NCBI GenBank assembly: GCA_050329935.1
Contig: JBHJOI010000099.1
Coordinates: 1 to 64,000 of the forward strand
DNA from: CAYSFW01 sp050329935
GTDB taxonomy: Bacteria > Pseudomonadota > Gammaproteobacteria > UWMA-0217
Length of the DNA: 64,000 nt
Direction of reading: 5' to 3'
A program made the translations under genes and the position numbers. The notes beneath the pieces are model-generated. The model ran no database searches. It saw nothing but the letters and a program-made list of their open reading frames with translations, and had not been told where the DNA came from. Below are positions 35,250 to 43,739 of the stretch, one piece after another (within the stretch, counting starts at the first letter, position 1; every line of letters begins with the position of its first letter).

Positions 35250-36172
35250 GGGCTCCGCTGCGCTGGGCCATCGCCGCCTCGCTGCTGCTGGCCACGACGC
35301 TCGCACTCAGTCTACTGCTGCGTCCCGCGCGCTCGGACTGGCGCGAGCTCGCGCCGGGCGTGGCCCACTTTCACGGCGAAGTTCGATTCGACGGACGCGC
35401 GCCGTTCATGGCGCTCGCGATCAAGGTCGATCTGCGCCATCCGGATATCGAGCCCTTCGCGCGGATGCCACGCCGCGAGGTGCGACCCGACGATGCGCAC
35501 TTTCGGCTGTCGTGGCCCGACATCGAGCTTGAACGACACCAGCTCCGGGTGTTGATCAGCACGACACCATTTAACGCCAAGCCGGATCGGTCACTCGTCG
35601 CGGAAAAGGAGATCGAGTTCGGTACGAGAGGCGAACGCAGTTCGTTTCCGGGTATCCGCGGCTGGCCCGGTCGTCGGGTGTACTCGACCGAACCCGTGAT
35701 CGCCGGGGGCATCGTGACCCATGTCCCGGCGACATCGGCGCTGCTGCTGATCGACGAGGACAAGCAGATCACGGTCGCGCGGGACCCGGCGCGGAGCCTG
35801 GAAATATTGCGGCGCGTCCGCGCCGCGGGCACCTCGTCACCGGCCTGGGGCTTTGGTTACGAAGTCATGCAGATCTGGGACGGCGAGATCAGCGAGGTCT
35901 TTACATCGCCGCCTTTCCGCGATGACCGTCTCAACTACCGCCCGTTCGTGGGCGCGGACGGCGAGCGTCGCCATCTCTACCTGATGGCATTCGAACACGC
36001 GTCCACGCTCGACATGCTCGAGTTCGCGCGGATAACCGGCGTCGATGCCGGCGGGCAACTGGACGCCGGCAACACCACCTGGTTACTGTTGGGCCACGGC
36101 CTCGACGGCATCGTCCCCCACTCAGGCATCCGCGGCGGGCGCCCAATCGCGGCTTACCTCGGAATACGCTAG
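35246..36172 (+). CDS. Phosphodiester-glycosidase-like (NAGPA-type) exported or membrane-anchored protein
   Basis: This 308-residue protein has an N-terminal hydrophobic helix (WAIAASLLLATTLALSLLL), probably a signal anchor. The rest resembles the NAGPA/phosphodiester glycosidase family: a central TPFNAKPDRSLVA and PVIAGGIVTH, and a C-terminal DAGNTTWLLLGHGLDG then SGIRGGRPIAAYLGI. In homologues this region binds metal and cleaves a sugar-1-phosphodiester. GTG at 35246 is preferred because it overlaps the small upstream frame; GTG at 35234 is possible. A role in trimming or remodelling the exported polysaccharide is inferred. Confidence 0.72.
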   Translation: MRAPLRWAIAASLLLATTLALSLLLRPARSDWRELAPGVAHFHGEVRFDGRAPFMALAIKVDLRHPDIEPFARMPRREVRPDDAHFRLSWPDIELERHQLRVLISTTPFNAKPDRSLVAEKEIEFGTRGERSSFPGIRGWPGRRVYSTEPVIAGGIVTHVPATSALLLIDEDKQITVARDPARSLEILRRVRAAGTSSPAWGFGYEVMQIWDGEISEVFTSPPFRDDRLNYRPFVGADGERRHLYLMAFEHASTLDMLEFARITGVDAGGQLDAGNTTWLLLGHGLDGIVPHSGIRGGRPIAAYLGIR

Positions 36173-36195
36173 GGCGTTGCCCCCCCACCCTTCAA

Positions 36196-36211
36196 CCGAG
36201 GATTCTAGGTT
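36196..36211. mobile_element. Solo IS1380-like end (remnant)
   Basis: The sequence ACCGAGGATTCTAGG here is identical to the right end of the MITE at 31280-31584, with the context TTCA before it and TTCAA after it. No second end was found nearby. It sits 11 bases before the ATG of the next methyltransferase, so an insertion or excision shaped that gene's leader. Confidence 0.6.
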
Positions 36212-36221
36212 CAAGACCATC

Positions 36222-37034
36222 ATGACGACCAACGCAAAACATGCCGCCGAGATCGAGTCCGGCGACCGATTCACCTTTGGCGATAACTGGACCCGGTTTC
36301 TCGCCGATCTCGACGACGATCGCATCCTGGCGGCCGAAAACTCGCTGCGCGCGATGCTCGGCGTGACGGATCTGACAAACCGCCGGTTTCTCGACCTCGG
36401 TTGCGGCAGCGGCCTCTTTAGCCTCGCCGCGCGACGCCTCGGCGCACTGGTGACCTCCTTCGACTACGATCCGCGTTCGGTCGCCTGCGCCCGGGAACTG
36501 CATGGACGCCACTTTCCGGGCGATACGGGTTGGCGGATAGAAATGGGGTCGGTGTTGGACGCGGACTACCTCGCACGGCTCGGCCAATTTGATATCGTCT
36601 ATTCGTGGGGCGTGCTGCACCACACCGGCGCGATGTACGCGGCATTCACCCACCTGCCGCCAGTCGTCGCGCCGGGCGGGCAATTGTTTATCGCGATCTA
36701 TAACGACCAGGGTTGGATCAGTCGTTACTGGACCCAAGTCAAACGCCGCTACAATCGCGGCCCATTCGCGCGTGGCCTGTTGATTGCCGCGCATGCTCCC
36801 TACCTGATTGGCGCGCGCTGGCTTGCCAGGACGCTCAGCGGCCGAGGTCGACTTGAACGCGGCATGTCCTACTGGCATGACACGCTCGACTGGCTGGGCG
36901 GCTATCCGTTCGAGGTCGCCAAACCCGAGCAGGTATTCAAATTCTTTCGCGAACGGGGTTTCCAGTTGGAGACCCTGGTGACCTGCGGCAATCGCATGGG
37001 TTGTAACGAATTCGTATTCCGTCGGGGCGAATGA
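36222..37034 (+). CDS. Class I SAM-dependent methyltransferase
   Basis: This 270-residue protein starts at the ATG at 36222, just after the solo IS end. The SAM loop is FLDLGCGSGLFSLAARRLGA, then FDYDPRSVACA, IVYSWGVLHHTGAM and a C-terminal LVTCGNRMGCNEFVF. It is a paralogue of the protein at 28404-29231. No clear ribosome site precedes the start. Methylation of a glycan sugar is inferred from context. Confidence 0.88.
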   Translation: MTTNAKHAAEIESGDRFTFGDNWTRFLADLDDDRILAAENSLRAMLGVTDLTNRRFLDLGCGSGLFSLAARRLGALVTSFDYDPRSVACARELHGRHFPGDTGWRIEMGSVLDADYLARLGQFDIVYSWGVLHHTGAMYAAFTHLPPVVAPGGQLFIAIYNDQGWISRYWTQVKRRYNRGPFARGLLIAAHAPYLIGARWLARTLSGRGRLERGMSYWHDTLDWLGGYPFEVAKPEQVFKFFRERGFQLETLVTCGNRMGCNEFVFRRGE

Positions 37035-37211
37035 ACGCCGTCAAGCGATCGTCCCAGATGGCTGTCGGACTCGCGAGAACCGTGGCGAGACAGTGGAGGC
37101 GAGTTCAATGTTTCGATCGGTTGAGGCGAACGTCGAGCGCGGACGCCGACACCGGGGACGAATGATAGCGGTCGCCGATGTCGCCTGAGGTCAGAATTGA
37201 GTGGGTGCCAG

Positions 37212-38858
37212 ATGTCTTTGAGAATAGCGTTGCTCGTTGATAGCTGTACGGTCCCCCATTCCGTGAGGGATCTAGTCGATTGGGCTGAAGCCGAGCCCGA
37301 AATCGAGATCTGCGCCCTCATCATCCACCCTGCACCTCAGACGACAACCAAGGGACTGCGCAAGTTCTTCGAGATCGGGCGTAAGCAAGGTCTCTACACG
37401 GCTCTTTCAAGAACCGCCTTTGCCCTTCTGGTTAAAATCGAAGGTGCTGTTTTCATGCGCGCCGCGTTTAACCGGGAGAGATTGGCATTCTACCCGATCG
37501 GCGCCAGGGTACAGACCCATATCGTCACGAAGCCCGAGGTGTCGACCTCCGGTTTCGTCTACCGCTTTTCGGACGAGGATGTGGAGCGGGTTCGGGCACT
37601 CGATGCCGACCTATTGATCCGTTGCGGCAACGGTATTCTAAAAGGGCCTATCCTCTCTGTCGCCAAGCACGGCGTGATCTCGGTGCATCACGGTGACAAT
37701 CGGATGAACCGAGGCGGACCGGCCGGTTTCTGGGAAGTGCTGGAGCGACAACCCTACACGGGGTTCATCGTCCAACGATTGACTGACGAGCTCGACGGCG
37801 GCGAAGTCCTTTGCCGGGGCAACATCACAACGGACATCCTCTATCTTAGAAATCAAACAATTCTCTACGAGCGATCGGGCGTCTATCTCAAAAAAACGAT
37901 ACGAAACATTCTCACCGGTGACGTGAAGCCCGAGGCGCCATTGCTCTATGACAATCGCCTGTACAAGACTCCGCTTGCATTGGATTCGATGCGCTACGGC
38001 TTGAAGACCGCTGGAATGCTAGCGCGGAAGGCGATCCGCAAGGCGCTAGGAATCCGGTGGCAGTGGGGAGTTGGCTACCTATTTGGAGACTGGAGCAACG
38101 CCGTCCTGTGGCGTGCAAAAACGATCGCCAACCCGCCGGGCCATTTCCTTGCCGACCCCTTTGCGTTCGAGCACGAGGGCGAGCATTTCATATTCCTTGA
38201 GGACTTCGTTTATTCGGAACAAAAAGGTGTGGTATCCGTCTACAGGGTGACGACGACCAGGAGCGAATATCTGGGGGTGGCGGTGTCAGAGTCTTTTCAC
38301 CTTTCCTTTCCGTTCGTGTTCCGCTTTGAGGGCGGAATCTACATGGTGCCGGAAAGTTCGACGAATCGCGATATGCGGCTATATAAGGCCACCGACTTTC
38401 CCCTCGAATGGGAATTGGTGGATATCTTGATGAGCGATATCTCGGCGGTCGACACAATCATTTTTCCCAAGGATGGCCGCTGGCACCTGCTGACGACGAT
38501 CAACCCAACCCAGGTGGGTTCGAATGACGCCGAGCTGTGCCTCTTTTCGTCCGACACGCCGTTAGGGGGCTGGCAGCCACACCCATCCAATCCGGTCGTC
38601 ATGGATGCATCGAAGGGCAGGAATGCCGGTTTGGTACGCCGTGGTACGGAAATATATCGCCTGGCCCAGCGTCACGGCTTCGCGCAGTACGGTAAGGGCA
38701 CGACGATCTATCGCGTTGACGACCTGGAAACCTATTCGGAAACAAAGATTCAAGACATCGACCCCAATTTTCTGCCTGGTATCAAGGGAACACATCATCT
38801 TCATCACGACCGTGGCCTGACCGTGTTCGACTATGTGCGGAATATGAAACCCGACTGA
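37212..38858 (+). CDS. Formyltransferase-like domain fused to a GINT1-like beta-propeller domain
   Basis: This 548-residue cytosolic protein has two parts. Residues about 1-230 resemble the formyltransferase fold: ADLLIRCGNGILKGPIL, then VISVHHGDNRMNRGGPAGFW (about 155-174) and DELDGGEVL (192-200), which match the active-site asparagine/histidine and aspartate regions. Residues about 300-548 resemble the five-bladed domain of glucosamine inositolphosphorylceramide transferase 1: HFLADPFAF, HFIFLEDF and GIYMVPESS. Such fusions occur in surface-glycan loci and may formylate an amino sugar. Base composition is visibly less GC-rich than the surrounding genes, suggesting transfer. The start is the ATG at 37212; a TTG 15 bases upstream is unlikely. 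Confidence 0.82.
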   Translation: MSLRIALLVDSCTVPHSVRDLVDWAEAEPEIEICALIIHPAPQTTTKGLRKFFEIGRKQGLYTALSRTAFALLVKIEGAVFMRAAFNRERLAFYPIGARVQTHIVTKPEVSTSGFVYRFSDEDVERVRALDADLLIRCGNGILKGPILSVAKHGVISVHHGDNRMNRGGPAGFWEVLERQPYTGFIVQRLTDELDGGEVLCRGNITTDILYLRNQTILYERSGVYLKKTIRNILTGDVKPEAPLLYDNRLYKTPLALDSMRYGLKTAGMLARKAIRKALGIRWQWGVGYLFGDWSNAVLWRAKTIANPPGHFLADPFAFEHEGEHFIFLEDFVYSEQKGVVSVYRVTTTRSEYLGVAVSESFHLSFPFVFRFEGGIYMVPESSTNRDMRLYKATDFPLEWELVDILMSDISAVDTIIFPKDGRWHLLTTINPTQVGSNDAELCLFSSDTPLGGWQPHPSNPVVMDASKGRNAGLVRRGTEIYRLAQRHGFAQYGKGTTIYRVDDLETYSETKIQDIDPNFLPGIKGTHHLHHDRGLTVFDYVRNMKPD

Positions 38859-39355
38859 CCCATCCTTTCCTCGCGGAGCTTTACGCACTAGTGAATTGGA
38901 GACCTCTCGTGGGATGTAGCCTCACCGTCCGGGTTGGCAAACCACCCACCGTATTACTCCGGGCGTGCCGCCCTTCGCCTCGCGGTCCGGCCCGTGGCCG
39001 TTCAATTCGCTGCTGCTACCGAGTGCGCGGTCGTCGTGGCGCGGGCCGCCCTGCCAGGCCTTGGTCGAATACAAAAGCGTGAAGTCGCTCACAATATAAT
39101 TGTCACCCCGTCGCGGAAAGCGATGAAGTGTACGAGACTTTAGTTCGTCTACGTATTCTCAGCGAACCCAATCCGGTAGGCATGCGCAGTTCGCGCGCGA
39201 CCGAAGTGACCAGGCGTAAACGACCTCACAAGATACGTACGGATTTGAACCCGGGCTTTTCTAACTACGCGGCGGTATGCACTTGGGAGGGCTTCCCAAC
39301 TGCCGGATTACCGAGAATCCACCGCCTGAATCCATCAATTGGGAGATATCAGGCC
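38859..39355. other. Intergenic region with a diverged repeat copy
   Basis: About 500 bases lie between the formyltransferase fusion and the VPLPA-CTERM gene. They contain a diverged copy of the MITE interior (38915-39060). The stretch 39090-39355 has no recognisable gene and probably holds the promoter of the next one. Confidence 0.45.
38915..39060. repeat. Diverged copy of the interior of the 31280-31584 element
   Basis: TATTACTCCGGGC, CCCTTCGCC and TGGCCGTTCAATTCGCT occur here and at 31388-31445 in the same order and spacing. Similarity extends weakly about 30 bases before and 60 after. The IS1380-like ends are absent, so this is an old, decayed or independently spread copy. Confidence 0.65.
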
Positions 39356-40066
39356 ATGAATTTCAAGCAATTTGCTTTCTCTGTCACGACGATGCTCTGT
39401 GCATCCAGCGCGGCGTACGCGGTGAGCATTACTCCTGGGTACACATCCTCGACGATCGCGATTGCCAGCCCCACTGTCGCGACCGGCGATCAGTTCGCCG
39501 CTGCAAGTAGCGGCACCGCGTCCAGCACCGCCGCGACGGAAGGTACGGTACTGCGCGCCACCTCGGGCGCCGCCGGTGTTGCCGGTTCCGCGTACGCGCT
39601 GGCCGATTTCACCCAGCAGTTCATGGTGACAGCCGCGGGTCAGGCGTTATTTCTATTCACTTGGGATGGACAACTTGCGGCGAGCGGAGGGGGTTCATCG
39701 GCGATGTATTTCGAAGCCTATGTTCCGGGCGGCGAACCCCTCACGTACCTACAGGACCAAATTATCGCGGACTACCGAACCCTAGGTCCGGGGAACTCAA
39801 CGGTCGACACCTTTGGAACCTTGAGTTACGTTTTCGGGGATAGCGATATCGGTAACATTATCTCGCTGTTCGCTCGCCTGCAAACGTGGGCAACTACCTC
39901 GAGCGAGGGCTCGCTGGCATCCGCCAACTTTTTCGACACGGCACAGTTGAAGTTTCATAGCAACAACATGACGCCGGTGCCCCTCCCCGGCGCCGTCTGG
40001 TTGCTGGGTTCCGCACTGGTTGGGTTCGCAGGCTGGCGCCGGTTACAGCTTAAAGCGGCGGCCTAG
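39356..40066 (+). CDS. Exported protein with a VPLPA-type PEP-CTERM sorting tail
   Basis: This 236-residue protein has a signal peptide at 1-22 (ending SAAYA). A Ser/Thr/Ala-rich beta-type body of about 180 residues follows, with no domain I recognise. The C-terminus is VPLPGAVWLLGSALVGFAGW then RRLQLK. The tail is the same kind as in the protein at 1827-2453. It should be handled by an exosortase, and it sits at the end of the polysaccharide cluster, as PEP-CTERM proteins often do. The ATG at 39356 is chosen because it begins the signal peptide; GGGAG lies ten bases upstream. A strong terminator follows. Confidence 0.88.
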   Translation: MNFKQFAFSVTTMLCASSAAYAVSITPGYTSSTIAIASPTVATGDQFAAASSGTASSTAATEGTVLRATSGAAGVAGSAYALADFTQQFMVTAAGQALFLFTWDGQLAASGGGSSAMYFEAYVPGGEPLTYLQDQIIADYRTLGPGNSTVDTFGTLSYVFGDSDIGNIISLFARLQTWATTSSEGSLASANFFDTAQLKFHSNNMTPVPLPGAVWLLGSALVGFAGWRRLQLKAAA

Positions 40067-40103
40067 TCCGAGACTTGCCGGCTCATCCGTCGACGAGCGC
40101 ACG

Positions 40104-40159
40104 GCGCCGGAGAACTTGCGGTCCCTCTCGGGATCGCAAGTTCTCCGGCGCTTTTTTTT
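40104..40159 (+). terminator. Strong rho-independent terminator
   Basis: GCGCCGGAGAACTTGCG (40104-40120) is perfectly inverted at 40135-40151, with a 14-base loop and eight T residues directly after. It ends transcription of the VPLPA-CTERM gene. Confidence 0.95.
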
Positions 40160-40191
40160 GCGTCGAACGAAGGCAATGTAAAGACTGGGGT

Positions 40192-40252
40192 CACAAAGAC
40201 TGGGGTCTGCACTTTTGCCTTATAGGCAAAAGTGCAGACCCCAGTCTTTGTG
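40192..40252. repeat. 29-bp perfect hairpin, REP-like
   Basis: The 29 bases at 40192-40220 are perfectly inverted at 40224-40252, with a three-base loop. The outer part, AAAGACTGGGGTC, is also repeated directly just upstream at 40180-40192. There is no T run, and a full terminator already lies 30 bases before it. The ACTGGGGTC core recalls hairpins linked to REP-associated tyrosine transposases, from memory only. Confidence 0.85.
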
Positions 40253-40282
40253 CGCGACGCCGCGATCGCTTAGACTCCGCGC

Positions 40283-40705
40283 ATGTATAGCCAAAATCGA
40301 GAGGCCTTTCGCCGCGTCTTTTGCGACGTATACGCCAAGACGCAACGTGCGGAGCCGTTGCAACCCATCGAGCAGCAGATCGCCGAGATCCTGCGCCAAC
40401 ACCCGGAATACCACGCCGTGCTCGCGGACCCCGAAATCCATCTGCGCGCCGACTACGCGCCCGAGGACGGTCAGACAAATCCATTTCTGCATCTGGCGCT
40501 TCATCTCTCGATACAGGAACAGCTCATGACGGACCGACCGGTCGGGATTCAGGCACAGTGGTCGCGGCTTGCCCAGCGTCACGGCGCGCACGAGGCCGAG
40601 CACGCGATGCTTGAGTGCCTCGGTCAAAGTCTGTGGGAGGCGCAGCGCAGTGGCACGGCACCCGACGAGCAGCGCTATCTCGAATCTGTGCGCATGCTAC
40701 GCTGA
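40283..40705 (+). CDS. DUF1841 family protein
   Basis: This 140-residue cytosolic protein matches DUF1841 throughout: an N-terminal MYSQNREAFRRVFCDVYAK, then HPEYHAVL, NPFLHLALHLSIQEQL, the AEHAMLECLGQSLWEAQR helix and a PDEQRYLES end. The family is widespread in beta- and gammaproteobacteria and has no known function. Length is normal. Its last nine bases overlap the convergent TauE/SafE gene. Confidence 0.92.
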   Translation: MYSQNREAFRRVFCDVYAKTQRAEPLQPIEQQIAEILRQHPEYHAVLADPEIHLRADYAPEDGQTNPFLHLALHLSIQEQLMTDRPVGIQAQWSRLAQRHGAHEAEHAMLECLGQSLWEAQRSGTAPDEQRYLESVRMLR

Positions 40706-41482
40706 CCATTCCACCACCAATCCCCAACTCAGGCGGAGGATCAGTACGATGCAAAGCAGGAAGAACAGCTGACGCACCAGAGCCGCGCCGCCCCTCAGCG
40801 CAATCCGCGTGCCGACTTGCGCACCGGCGATGTTCAAGGTGGTCATCGCGAACCCGAGTAGCCAAAGCACGTGATCGGTCGCCGCGAAATAGATCAACGC
40901 CCCGAGATTGGTGCTGGCATTGACGACCTTGGCATGGGCGCTAGCATGTAGAAAGTCCTGACCGAGCCAGCGCACGAACACGAAAATCAGAAAACTGCCC
41001 GTGCCGGGTCCGAAGAACCCATCGTAGAAACCGATTCCGGCACCCGTCGCGAGCGCGACGAATCGCGGCCGGGTAGGCGCACCCGTCGCTGTCAGTCCGC
41101 GCCGCCCGTCACGCCAGGTTCGCACCAATATCAACACCAACAGCACCAGGACCAGCGGCCGCACCCAGTTGACCGGCAACCAGGCCACGACGCTCGCACC
41201 GGCGAGCGCGCCGACCAGCGCGACTGGCGCGGCGAGGCGTAAAAATCGCCAATCCAGGCGCAAGGCGCGTGAGTAATGAACGACCGCGCTGAGGGTGCCG
41301 AAAATACTCGCCAGTTTGTTCGTGCCCAGCAGCGCGGCGGGCGCCATTTGGGGCAGCAATGCGAACAACGCCGGCACCTGAATCAGCCCACCTCCGCCAA
41401 CCGCGGCGTCAAACAACCCGGCGAGAAACGCCGCGCCGAGCAACAGCGCCAAACTCGCGGCATCGGGCAAGAAAAGCTCCAT
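40697..41482 (-). CDS. TauE/SafE family (YfcA-like) membrane permease
   Basis: This 261-residue protein has about eight hydrophobic helices in two repeats. The first repeat has FDAAVGGGGLIQVPAL and GTNKLASIFG. The second has GFYDGFFGPGTGSF and AHAKVVNASTNLGAL. These are the paired glycine-rich and NxxN elements of the family, which exports sulfite, sulfoacetate and other small organic anions. The substrate here is unknown. Its 3' end overlaps the convergent DUF1841 gene. Confidence 0.92.
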   Translation of the reverse strand: MELFLPDAASLALLLGAAFLAGLFDAAVGGGGLIQVPALFALLPQMAPAALLGTNKLASIFGTLSAVVHYSRALRLDWRFLRLAAPVALVGALAGASVVAWLPVNWVRPLVLVLLVLILVRTWRDGRRGLTATGAPTRPRFVALATGAGIGFYDGFFGPGTGSFLIFVFVRWLGQDFLHASAHAKVVNASTNLGALIYFAATDHVLWLLGFAMTTLNIAGAQVGTRIALRGGAALVRQLFFLLCIVLILRLSWGLVVEWSA

Positions 41483-41507
41483 CGCTGGCTCCGTGTTCGG
41501 GATGCCC

Positions 41508-43289
41508 TCAGGCCGGCGTGCGCATGTCTTGCTCCACCGGGAATTGCTTGGTGACCAGTTCCGTGAAGTATCCGCCCTGGCGCGCCAGCTGCTGAAAATT
41601 GCCGCGCTCGATGATACGTCCCTGCCGGAATACCAGAATTTCGTCGGCTTCGCGAATCGTCGCGAGTCGGTGCGCGATCACGAATGTCGTACGCCCGTTC
41701 ATCAACGCCTTGAGGGCTTGCTGCACCTGCGCCTCGGTCGCGGTATCGAGTGCGCTCGTCGCCTCATCCAGGATCAGAATCGGGGGATTCTTTAGCAAAA
41801 CGCGAGCGATAGCGAGACGCTGGCGCTCGCCACCGCTCAGGTTCGAGCCGCGCTCACCGATTCGGCTCTGATAGCCGTTTGGCTGCGCCAGGATGAACTC
41901 ATGTGCCTGGGCGAGGCGCGCCGCGTGCTCGAGCTCGGCATCGGTCGCATCCGGATTTCCGACCCGCAAGTTGTCTGCAATGCTGCGGTAGAACAGCAGG
42001 CTTTCCTGAAACACGACGCCGATGTGATGGCGCAACGAGTCCAGCGTGAAGTCACGGATATCCACGCCGTCGAGTCGAATCACGCCGTGCTGAGGGTCGT
42101 ACTGGCGGTGGAGCAGATTCATCGCGGTGGATTTGCCGGCGCCGGTTTCACCGACCAGCGCAATGGTTCGCCCGGGTTCGGCGATGAAGCTGATGTCGGT
42201 CAACGCCTGGCGACCATTGTCGTAGGCAAAGCCGACCTGATCGAACTCGATGCGACCGCTCACGTCGGTCAGTGCCCGCGCGTTCGGCGCGTCGCGCACC
42301 GCCGAGCGCGTGTCCAGGATTTCAAAGAATTCCGCAAGCGACGGCGCCTGATGAAACAATCGATTAAAAAACCCAATGACTTGATCGAGACGACCAATGA
42401 GGTGGTTGGCAAACCCCATGAAGGTTACGATCTCACCGACCGTCGCCTCGCCATTCAGGCTCAACCAAGCGCCCAGGGCAAAGATCGTGATCACGGTGAC
42501 CGAAGCGGCTGCACCATTCAATACGTTCACCAGCGCCCACCAGTTGAGTACCGGAAACTGCGCCGCCAGCAGCCGATTCATCATTTCGCGCATCGTTTGC
42601 GTCTCCTCGGCGCGGCGCACGAAACTCTGCACCAGCACTACGTTGCCGAGCGCATCCACGGCATGCTCGGCGACGGCGGAATGGTGCGATTCAACCTCGC
42701 GCTGGGCGGCGTGCGTTCGACGGCTCACCAACACCGTCAATATGACCGAAACCAGAATCAACACGATCAGCACCGAGCCCAGCTTCCAGTTCAAGAACAG
42801 AGTCATCGGCAACAGCACAAGCAGCGCAACGACGCTGGAGAGGTGTTCGCGGAAGATTGCGAGCCATAGCCCAAACAAGTGGTCCGCGCTGCGCATCATG
42901 ATCTTGAGGAGTCGACCGGAATGCCCCTCGCGATGAAATCCAAGATGGAGCTGCAGGACATGTTCGAAAAAATACGCTGATGTAGTCGACCGCAGGCGAT
43001 GCGCCAGGCGATCCGCGTGCAACGCCACCAGAATGCCTGCGCCGATGCCGAACAGGCTGATGATCAACCAGAGTCCAAAGACCTTGACGCCATCGTTCAG
43101 CGTCGCTTCCGCGCCGCGCGTGGGGGCTGCAGTCAGCAGATCGATCGCCCGCCCAAACAGAATCGGCTCGGCGAACGGTACCGCGGCCAACGCGAGGTTT
43201 GCCAGCGTGAGTAACACTGCGATGCCACGCACTGGCTTTAACAATGCGATCACGCGCCCATAGGTGCGCAGAATACCCAGGCTGGTCAT
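41508..43289 (-). CDS. ndvA: NdvA/ChvA-type beta-glucan ABC exporter (fused permease and ATPase)
   Basis: This 593-residue half-transporter has a six-helix ABC-exporter membrane domain (about 15-325) and a nucleotide-binding domain (about 340-580). ATPase motifs are Walker A GETGAGKST (380-388), the signature NLSGGERQRLAIARVLL, and Walker B ILILDEATSALD. The overall pattern, including EPILFGRAIDLL near the N-terminus, fits the glucan exporter group that moves cyclic beta-1,2-glucan to the periplasm. No glucan synthase is in the window, so the substrate is inferred. It is encoded next to the TauE/SafE gene on the same strand. Confidence 0.8.
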   Translation of the reverse strand: MTSLGILRTYGRVIALLKPVRGIAVLLTLANLALAAVPFAEPILFGRAIDLLTAAPTRGAEATLNDGVKVFGLWLIISLFGIGAGILVALHADRLAHRLRSTTSAYFFEHVLQLHLGFHREGHSGRLLKIMMRSADHLFGLWLAIFREHLSSVVALLVLLPMTLFLNWKLGSVLIVLILVSVILTVLVSRRTHAAQREVESHHSAVAEHAVDALGNVVLVQSFVRRAEETQTMREMMNRLLAAQFPVLNWWALVNVLNGAAASVTVITIFALGAWLSLNGEATVGEIVTFMGFANHLIGRLDQVIGFFNRLFHQAPSLAEFFEILDTRSAVRDAPNARALTDVSGRIEFDQVGFAYDNGRQALTDISFIAEPGRTIALVGETGAGKSTAMNLLHRQYDPQHGVIRLDGVDIRDFTLDSLRHHIGVVFQESLLFYRSIADNLRVGNPDATDAELEHAARLAQAHEFILAQPNGYQSRIGERGSNLSGGERQRLAIARVLLKNPPILILDEATSALDTATEAQVQQALKALMNGRTTFVIAHRLATIREADEILVFRQGRIIERGNFQQLARQGGYFTELVTKQFPVEQDMRTPA

Positions 43290-43739
43290 GCTCGTTCTCG
43301 AGGTATGGTTGGAAAATCTGACGGATGGACTTGCCGAATTCGGCCAAGCGGCGATTATCCTAGCGCAGGATGTTGGGTGATACTCATCCGAGCGGGCGTC
43401 GCTCGATGAGATTTACACATGTTCAACATCTGGCGCCTGCCACCGCGCTGGGCCTATCGGCCGGTCAAACCGCCGACGATTCGCGGCTGACGCAGTTTGA
43501 TGGTCTGTGATTCGCCCGCAATTTGGTCTACAATTAACAAAGATTAAAAAGGCGTTTGCTGAAATGGGTTATCTCGGCAGCCGATCCGCTTTTGCCTCCG
43601 GTTGAGGAAAAAATCGCAAGAGGTGCATCCGAACTCAAGCTCGCTGCGTAAGTTAAACCGTAAACGAAATGCGTTACGCTTAACCCCGGTGCGGTGACCC
43701 ACCGCATCGACAACCACCTAGCTTGAAGGAGCATCTGAC
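43290..43739. promoter_or_regulatory. Divergent region upstream of the hvf operon
   Basis: About 450 bases separate ndvA from hvfA, and an AT-rich patch at 43525-43560 may hold promoter elements. A 31-codon open frame starting with TTG (ending at about 43651) is present but unproven. AAGGAG at 43726-43731 is an excellent ribosome site eight bases before hvfA. No clear sigma-factor boxes were found. Confidence 0.4.

Noticed and set aside
38891..39127. Short open frames with similar arginine-rich products here and at 31367-31570
   Set aside because: The similarity comes from a shared dispersed DNA repeat (the MITE interior), with no sign that either is translated.
41901..42869. A 322-codon plus-strand frame opposite ndvA
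   Set aside because: It is antisense to the complete ABC exporter and shows no recognisable protein family.
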